DNA from: Meandrina meandrites
Lineage: Eukaryota > Cnidaria > Anthozoa > Scleractinia > Meandrinidae
DNA: 64,000 nt
Assembly: GCA_963693305.1 (NCBI GenBank)
Contig: OY855916.1
Location: 11,166,001-11,230,000 of the forward strand
Direction: 5' to 3'
The position numbers were made by a program, and so were the translations under genes. The notes under the pieces were generated by a model. The model was not told the DNA's origin, made no database searches, and saw only the letters and a list, made by a program, of their open reading frames with translations. This document shows positions 57,691-64,000 of this stretch, one piece after another. Positions within the stretch are counted from its first letter, which is position 1, and the number at the start of each line of letters is the position of its first letter.

Positions 57691-59220
57691 CAAACACTTA
57701 CTTTGAAAACTACTTAAAATTAAATCCACATATCCAGAGGCAAGGAGTCGCAGAAACCAGAACACCCACAGATATAATGGCCCTGAAACCCACAGACCAT
57801 TCCATAAAGACCCTGAGATCTCATTTCCCCACACCTTATGAGAAAAAAACATCTAACAGACCAACAAACTCATAAGGGGAACATCGCAAAATATACACTC
57901 CAAATTTGGTGATAGCTCCACAACATTCCTGTTTAAAAAAAAAATTGCTCCTTAGTAAACAGGCTCCTTATTTCAACCCTCTTCTACGAAGAATAGAGAG
58001 AAATCAGTATACTCTCTGTATAATGTTCAAGGATCTACAAGACACAAAAAGGCTCCTTTCCACACGTTCCATAGAAAACAAATTATTTCACGTCGTTGGC
58101 ACTTGCCGAAAGTGCGGACAATACCCTGTGACCTCAACTTCGTGACATTCGTGATTATATTGACACCCCAGTTGAGTAATATCTCGTGATGTAAATATGC
58201 AAGTAATCGTGTTATTGTGGGGTAAATAACCGAATTGCAAATGGAGTAAGTAATTGTATTGCAAGTAGAATAAGTAACCGTATTGTAAGCAGTGAATTTA
58301 AGTAATTGTATGGTAGGTAAAAAGTGAAATTAATCGTATTACAAGTACTGTACAAGGCGTTTTTGTGGGCTGCGAACAAAGTTATAAAAAAATAAGAGAC
58401 TAAGAGACCAGTCCAGCAGCTGACGCCATAGTGGTTTCGCGCTAACTCGTAAAAAGAAAATGATACCCAAAATAATTTTGTTTGTGAAAGTCATTATGAG
58501 TCCAGTAAAAATTAATAATCAACGAAAGCGTGAACTCAGCCAGTACTCGCGATAATATGATTGCGACCGCGAGATCACTGCATGCTGGGGCATGGGAACA
58601 AATTAAATCCGTGTCGATTGAAACTGCGTGCCTTACTCACGAAACAGTTATAAAAATGTTCCTTAAAGTCGATGTGATACATCTTTAGTCTTTCGCGTTT
58701 TGCTTTCTCTCTATTTTTTTTCTGCTCTGGGGGGTTCATATAATAATGTCTCTGAAAGCTGATATTGTAAGGATTTTATCGGGCATATTCAAGGTCTTTG
58801 TGTCCTAAACGAATACCAGGACCCCCTTTTTGATTTTAATATAAGCAACCAACAGGCAAAGTTTGAATAAAAATCTACTGTCAGCAGGTCAGTTCTATTT
58901 TGATGGAATAACCTTAAGTAAGTTCCATTTCATCTTTCTATTTATTTTTATTTTCAAGTCTGACTTTTTGTCCGCCATGATATCATTAGCGACGTTAACT
59001 TTGATTCCTCTTGGTAACTCTTTCTTCTCATGTTGCAGGCGGGATAGCGAATTGCATGCATGAATCGCTGCTCCCCAAGGCTGCCAGGTATTGTGAAGCA
59101 AGCGACTTGCATTCGCACTAATACCTTAGGACTTTATGGCGTTACATTTCCTGTTTGTCACGGATGATTTATTAACAGTGAGGAGATGGAGACAAAGGTT
59201 TAAGATCAATCACGGAGGAC
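57690..59220. other. No gene recognised
   Basis: AT-rich. Short GTAATCGTATTG-like motifs recur loosely at 58208-58345 (GTAATTGTATTGCAAGTA and variants), a possible degenerate short tandem repeat. Confidence 0.4.
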
Positions 59221-59224
59221 ATAA

Positions 59225-60330
59225 CTTTGTTCTTATGGCGAGGGGCTACAAGGGACCTATAGGAGCATTTTTTTGTTGCTTGTTACTTGTGTCCTTATCT
59301 CATGATCAACGGCCTACTTGTAAGGTATCCAGATCAGCATTTTGTGTTTCTCGTTGTTTTTTGTCCGTCCATCACACAGGTCAGAGTGTCCTTATCTCAA
59401 GAGACTACACGGTACCCAGATGAGCACTTTGTGTTGCCTATTGTCTTTTGTCTGTCTATCACCAATGTCATAGTGTCCTTATCTCGAAGGACTACAAGGT
59501 ATACAGATGAGCTTTTTGTGCCCCTTATTGTCTTTTGTCCGTCCATCACAGAGGTCACAGTGTCCTTATCCCGTGGGACGATTACAAGGTACCCAGATGA
59601 GTACTTTGTGTCCCTTATTGTCTTTTGTCCGTCCATCACAGAAGTCACAGTGTCCTTATCCCGTGGGACTATTACAGGGTACACACATGAGCACTTTGTG
59701 TCCCTTATTGTCTTTTGTCCGTCCATCACAGAGGTCACAGTGTCCTTATCCCGTGGGACTATTACAGGGTACACACATGAGTACTTTGTGTCCCTTATTG
59801 TCTTTTGTCCGTCCATCACAGAGGTCACAGTGTCCTTATCCCGTGGGACTATTACAGGGTACACACATGAGCACTTTGTGTCCCTTATTGTCTTTTGTCC
59901 GTCCATCACAGAGGTCACAGTGTCCTTATCCCGTGGGACTATTACAGGGTACACACATGAGCACTTTGTGTCCCTTATTGTCTTTTGTCCGTCCATCACA
60001 GAGGTCACAGTGTCGTTATCTCGTCGCAGGGTACACACATGAGCACTTTGTGTCCCTTGTTGTCTTTTGTCCGTCCATCACAGAGGTCACAGTGTCCTTA
60101 TCCCGTGGGAGTATTACAGGGGACACAAATTAGCACTTTGTGTCCCCTATTGTCTTTTGTACGTCCATCACAGAGGTCACAGTGTCCTTATCCCGTGGGA
60201 GTATTACAGGGGACACAAATAAGCACTTTGTGTCCCCTATTGTCTTTTGTACGTCCATCACAGAGGTCACAGTGTCCTTATCCCGTGAGACTATTACAGG
60301 GTACACAAATTAGTACTTTGTGTCCCCTAT
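59225..60330. repeat. 90-bp minisatellite, about 12 copies
   Basis: Unit landmarks are CAGTGTCCTTATCCCGTGGG, ATTACAGGGTACACA, GAGCACTTTGTGTCCC and TTGTCTTTTGTCCGTCCATC. The central copies (59600-60000) are nearly identical and the edges are more diverged. Because 90 is a multiple of three and the unit lacks stops in several frames, frames of 208-251 codons run on both strands. One central copy (near 60010-60040) is about 9 bp short, which ends those frames. Confidence 0.9.
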
Positions 60331-60593
60331 TGGCCTATTACAGATGATTTGTTTTGCTTATTACCTTTTCGTCCTTCTGTCAGTTCAGCATGGTTTCGAT
60401 TCGTATCAGGAGCTATTTCGTCTGCTACGAGGTCAACGATGTAATTTAAAGATTCACGACCAAAGCGGTATCTTTCTCGAAGTTCACTATCAGTATACGT
60501 CTGCAAAGGATCGAGTTGCCGTCGAAACCTTCTTGCCTTTCTTGAAGAGTTCGACAAATTACTTTGTAAAAGATGTACACGGCGAGCAGCCAT
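60327..60593 (-). pseudogene. Harbinger transposase N-terminal fragment
   Basis: The minus frame starts with ATG at 60593. It reads SRKARRFRRQLDPLQTYTDS, ELRERYRFGRESLNYIVDLV and ADEIAPDTNRNH. The motif order (R-x-F-R...PL-x-x-Y-x-D-x-E-L-x-x-R-Y-R-F) matches the start of PIF/Harbinger (HARBI1-like) transposases. The catalytic DDE part is missing: the frame runs into the minisatellite at about 60335. Upstream, 60603-60650 is inverted-similar to 61205-61260, both with ATCC..GGATA motifs. It is a fragment stranded inside the minisatellite. Confidence 0.7.
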
Positions 60594-61200
60594 GTTGTTT
60601 TTTGCTAAGTTTTATCCGGTGGATAAAAACTTATAGATCGTTTTCACTGTCACGCAATGAAAATAAAAATTGAAGAACCATTCATTGAATGAGGTCAACA
60701 ACATAGGATATTATAGGAAATAAGTAAATAAGTAATTCCTCCAAGTTTTAGGTCTGTGCGCTATCCAAAACTTCAGATATTCGTCGAAATGTTTTGCACA
60801 AATTTACAGAGCCCAGTATGGATCCGCCATATTGGTGCACCACAGATGTGCACCAATATGGCGGTCGGAAAATACTGTAAACATCTGGAACTTACTTTGG
60901 CCATCTAGGCCACTGATGATCTGTCTGGACAAACAGACATTTACATAAACACATTTCCTGCTACTTTAACTTCTCAAATGGCAAAAAGTCATAAGATAAA
61001 TGCATATTTTTTGACAAACACGATCGTAACTGTATGTCACGCACCACCATAACTCTGAAATTCAAAGTGCGCTGGTTTCAAAACGAAGGACGCTACTGGG
61101 CTGAAAAGTTGCAAACAGATATAATTTTAGTACCTCTTATGCCTGATGTGGATGCAAACTTTGGTGTCTCTTTAGTTTTGGACTTTAGTACCTGATGACG
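60594..61200. repeat. Remnant sequence inside the Harbinger insertion
   Basis: Non-coding. A near-perfect palindrome with 17-bp arms CCGCCATATTGGTGCAC and complement, and loop CACAGAT, lies at 60824-60864. Confidence 0.6.
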
Positions 61201-61204
61201 TCAC

Positions 61205-61385
61205 GTGAAAACGATCTATACTATATCTACCTTGTCATGGATAACTTTATCTGGTGGATAGCGGCTGGATAGCGTTATCCAACCTTCGAACAAGGTGAGG
61301 TGACGCAATTGGATAAATTTTATCCGCTGGATAGCGACTTATCCGCTGGATAGGACTTATCCGCTCTTTGAACAACCGGAGCCAG
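61205..61385. repeat. Harbinger-type terminal region
   Basis: Iterated GGATAGCG, TTATCCGCTGGATAG and similar motifs end at CTTTGAACAACCGGAGCC. The iteration of TATCC/GGATA and the tip match the remnant at 37895-38015. It probably marks the right end of the element whose transposase fragment lies at 60327-60593. Confidence 0.6.
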
Positions 61386-61387
61386 GT

Positions 61388-61550
61388 CATAGCTTCCTTA
61401 TCCAGTGACTACAAGACACCCAGATGTAACTGAATTTGGTGTTGCCTGTTTTCTTCTGTTCTTCTATCACAGATGTCAAAGTGTCCTTATCCAGTTACTA
61501 CAAGGTATCCAGATTTGCACTTTGTGCTGCTTATTGTCTTTTATACTTGT
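61388..61550. repeat. Stranded copies of the 90-bp minisatellite
   Basis: AGTGTCCTTATCCAGTTACT, ACAAGGTATCCAGATTTGCA and CTTTGTGCTGCTTATTGTCT match the unit of 59225-60330. They show the array once continued across the Harbinger-related insertion. Confidence 0.7.
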
Positions 61551-61659
61551 ACGAGAAAATCTATAGAGCCCTTTCCTTGCAGTGATCATTCGTATATTGT
61601 TTGTTGACGTTTTGATTAGGCTTCTGGCGAAATAAGCTTGCAGAATAAGCAGCATATTT

Positions 61660-62345
61660 TTTGTCACGTCACGAAAGTGAAAGCTGCAACGTCAGCGCAT
61701 TCCGTTGCTGAGGTAATGCCGTTTTTTAGTGTATTCAATATTCGCTTCGAATCTAACGCTTCGATAAAACCAGAAGAAAATATATTTTAAACACAATAAA
61801 AAGTATATCCGCAAAACATTTTCTGTACATTCAGGTTTCAATTTGTTTGTGCTATGAGTGAAGGACTAACAAAGTAGTCAAGCGAGTCACACAATCCGAG
61901 TTTGACGTTATCCCCGGCTATGTTTAGCTTATTGTTTTTTCCCTACTAATGACGTAACCCCTGCATGCCCAGGCACGCTCAATTGTTTACCTTTGCAAAT
62001 ATTTAATTTTCCTTCAAATCTCTGAAGTCGCTTCGATGAAATAGCCAAAGGATCTATTTCAATTGCCTAAACCCATAAGAAATACTTGCAGAACTGCAAA
62101 TAAATTAATGACCGTCGCTTCCGCCGATATAAAAACTTGCAAAAAACACACAATGTTATTTGTAGCGACTAGTGAAAGTGAAACCTGCAACATCAGCGCA
62201 TTCCATCGCTGACGTAATACCTTTTCTTAATGTGTTCAATGTTAGTTCGAGTCCAACGCTTCGATAAAACCAAAAGAAAATATACTTTATACATAATAAA
62301 GAAAACAATATCCGTAACATTTTCCGTACATTAATGTTTTAACAG
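61660..62345. repeat. Direct duplication about 500 bp apart
   Basis: 61670-61830 and 62170-62345 are similar in the same orientation: AGTGAAAGCTGCAACGTCAG against AGTGAAACCTGCAACATCAG, then AACGCTTCGATAAAACCAGA against AACGCTTCGATAAAACCAAA. Neither copy contains a gene. They lie in the upstream region of the TNFR-like gene. Confidence 0.75.
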
Positions 62346-62519
62346 CTTTTGGTGAATTAGCATCACAGTTTGCGTGATTAAAAGTCACGATCACGATTTG
62401 TCCGAGTGGAGGTTTGGGTCTGGTCACCGACAAAAAAAGACGACGAAAAATAAATCCCGTGCAGAGCAAGAACCGCGCTCGGCCCATGGCCGCGCGGTTA
62501 ACAAAGCGTTTCTAACACA

Positions 62520-63242
62520 GTCACGTGACAGAGACAACACGTCAACGGGCCGCGTGATCTGCTTCAAAAGAGGCGTAGCTAGAATAGTTTACGCTATCAC
62601 GTGGCTGGAGAGTAATGCGACAGTCACGTGATAGAGCTTACTTTATCGCAGTCATATATTCCAATATTAATGACTGTCAGTCACGACCGGCAGATAAATG
62701 TCAGTTTCATTGTCCGGGATAAGGTGATTCGAATTTATTTGCTGTAAAACAACCTTGTTCCCAGGGCTTTTCCCTTGCTGTAAAAGCAGCTTAAAAGTCT
62801 CACTGCTTACCTTCAACTGATTATGGAAAAGTACCCTTTGTGTGTAGCATAAATCTGAACCGCCTTGTTTTAGTGAACAACATGTCCCCTATCGCCGAGG
62901 TCTTGACCAGTGAACCCACTTATTCGGTCCTTATTTACTTACTTTTCTTTTCTAGAACCACCGTTAGTGCTTAACCCGCGCCAGGGTAGGCTAGTTTAGC
63001 CAAGCGGAGCCAAGTTCCAGGTGAGCAGCTTTATATGCAAATTTTCCTTCCTTGATGTCGCTTTAAACGAAACGTTTATGCACAGAATTCGTCCTTGTTT
63101 GCGCAAAATTTTGAATTGTGTCTTGCATTTGCATATTAGATATATAGGAAGCAAAAAGAAATTCTAAACCATTCACAGTTTCTAAATAACTGATTGATAT
63201 TTTCATTACAGTTCTGTTACCGTGGCTGAAAGCTATCACGTG
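62520..63242. promoter_or_regulatory. Cluster of CACGTG E-boxes upstream of TNFR-like gene
   Basis: CACGTG occurs at 62522-62527, 62598-62603, 62625-62630 and 63237-63242. The first is part of the 10-bp palindrome GTCACGTGAC, which matches the TFEB/MITF-type CLEAR consensus. The last ends three bases before the proposed start ATG at 63246. E-boxes of this kind bind bHLH-zip factors such as USF, MITF/TFE and Myc. Regulatory use here is inferred only from clustering and position. Confidence 0.4.
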
Positions 63243-63245
63243 ATC

Positions 63246-63708
63246 ATGCTGAACGTGGTTCTTTCTCTGGTATTGAGCGTTTTATCAATATTTTCAAGTA
63301 AGGAATATTATTTTGATGACTTATAAAATAATAAGTTCCTGTCTGAGTTTAATTAACAGGGACCTTCTATGTTATATCGCCAACTGCAAAATCTTGTTTC
63401 AAAATAACAATTTACTAAGCAACAAATCTCTCGAAGGAAATCAAAAACAGGATTATAGGAATTCTTGACCTTTGCGATACCTAACAATCATAGCTGAATA
63501 GAAGAACTTCATGGACTTAATTTAGTGGCAGAGAAGTGTGTGAACTTTTACGAATAGATTTTAAATAAGATTTAGAGTTTTCTTGTATAGGTTTTCCTTC
63601 TTATATTTTAAATAAGTTACGTCATTGTAAATTGAATATTTTTAGATACACGGTTAAGTGATAGAGGCTGTACCATAAATTGATCCTCGAAGAAACTAGT
63701 TAAGTTTA

Positions 63709-63740
<32 letters not shown>

Positions 63741-64000
63741 ATGTTTCGACTGCAGTTCAAATATGTAATATTCTTTTCTCATATACATTATCACAAATAT
63801 GATACTTGGTGTTTCTTTTTACCAGATGTTGGCGCCCAGACCGCCCCATGTAATGTTAACAGCATTACAATTAAAGACCCACTGACTGGATCAGTCCAGT
63901 GCCAGGACTGTCGTAAGTGCCCTGCTGCTCATGGGCTTTCCGTGAAATGCGGAGACGTCATATCCTTAAATACGCCCTTAGTATGTAAGCCATGTGTACT
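63246..64000 (+). CDS. TNF-receptor-superfamily-like protein, 5' part
   Basis: Exon 1 is 63246-63297 and encodes a signal peptide (MLNVVLSLVLSVLSIFS). It ends at a donor A/GTAAGG and the intron runs to TTTTTACCAG at 63825. Exon 2 (63826 to the window edge) continues NVGAQTAPCNVNSI, then SVQCQDCRKCPAAHGLSVKC, GDVISL and VCKPCV. The spacing CxxCxxCPxxxGxxxxC...CxxC is that of a TNF-receptor cysteine-rich domain. The signal peptide and first CRD fit a type I receptor start; transmembrane and death-domain regions would lie beyond the window. TNFR families are expanded in corals. A (CAT)n microsatellite lies in the intron (63712-63740). E-boxes precede the start. Confidence 0.75.

Noticed and set aside
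59287..60133. Long frames of 208-251 codons on both strands
   Set aside because: They are translations of the 90-bp minisatellite, whose length is a multiple of three and whose unit lacks stops; three overlapping frames cannot all be genes.
59225..60330. CRISPR-like array
   Set aside because: Units are contiguous 90-bp tandem copies without unique spacers, in eukaryotic DNA.

Overview
The window reads as AT-rich nuclear DNA of a cnidarian, most likely a stony coral. This is inferred from content: GT-AG introns, tRNA-derived SINEs, and many nested DNA transposons and inverted-repeat elements. It is also inferred from gene families expanded in anthozoans, namely TPR-CHAT, pentraxin-type lectin, THAP transposase, P2X7-ballast-like and TNF-receptor families. 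No operons, rRNA or CRISPR arrays were seen. No complete multi-exon host gene is visible. Most long open frames are fortuitous or belong to repeats.

Region 1 (about 3.6-22.2 kb) is a cluster of segmental duplications. Units A, B and C each carry one copy of a small intronless gene for a basic, Ser/Arg-rich protein ending in TTTLCSTEL, a class I PDZ-binding-type C terminus. A and B are intact and C has lost its N-terminal 25 residues. A fourth unit, D, has kept its flanks but lost the gene, and its 3' flank is inverted. A divergent fifth locus with the same nine C-terminal residues, encoded by different synonymous codons, lies on the other strand at 51.4-51.7 kb. This is the best candidate for an undescribed protein family here. 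Transposons inserted in unit A (3909-4334 and the SINE at 6578-6870) have empty sites in sister units. Between B and C lie a possible GPCR fragment and a pentraxin exon with an internal deletion.

Region 2 (about 22-30 kb) is mostly non-coding, with two possible orphan exons and several inverted-repeat elements.

Region 3 (30.17-37.32 kb) is a roughly 7.1-kb transposon bounded by matching inverted ends. It carries a three-exon THAP-transposase gene broken by frameshifts and stops. Convergent to it is a two-exon gene for a P2X7-ballast-like cysteine-rich domain. A 1100-bp foldback element (7-bp target duplication) and a 713-bp element (6-bp duplication) are nested inside.

Region 4 (38.8-42.0 kb) is a TPR-CHAT pseudogene with about 14 forty-residue repeats. 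It has several frameshifts and stops, and a deletion exactly where the CHAT catalytic cysteine should lie.

Region 5 (42-62 kb) is repeat-rich. It holds a Tc1/mariner-type element with long terminal repeats, a TTAA-flanked element inside a SINE, a Penelope-like 3' fragment followed by a hammerhead-like motif, a 240-bp tandem duplication, a 640-bp palindrome, and a 90-bp minisatellite interrupted by a Harbinger fragment. The window ends in the first two exons of a TNF-receptor-like gene (63246 to the edge), with four CACGTG E-boxes upstream.
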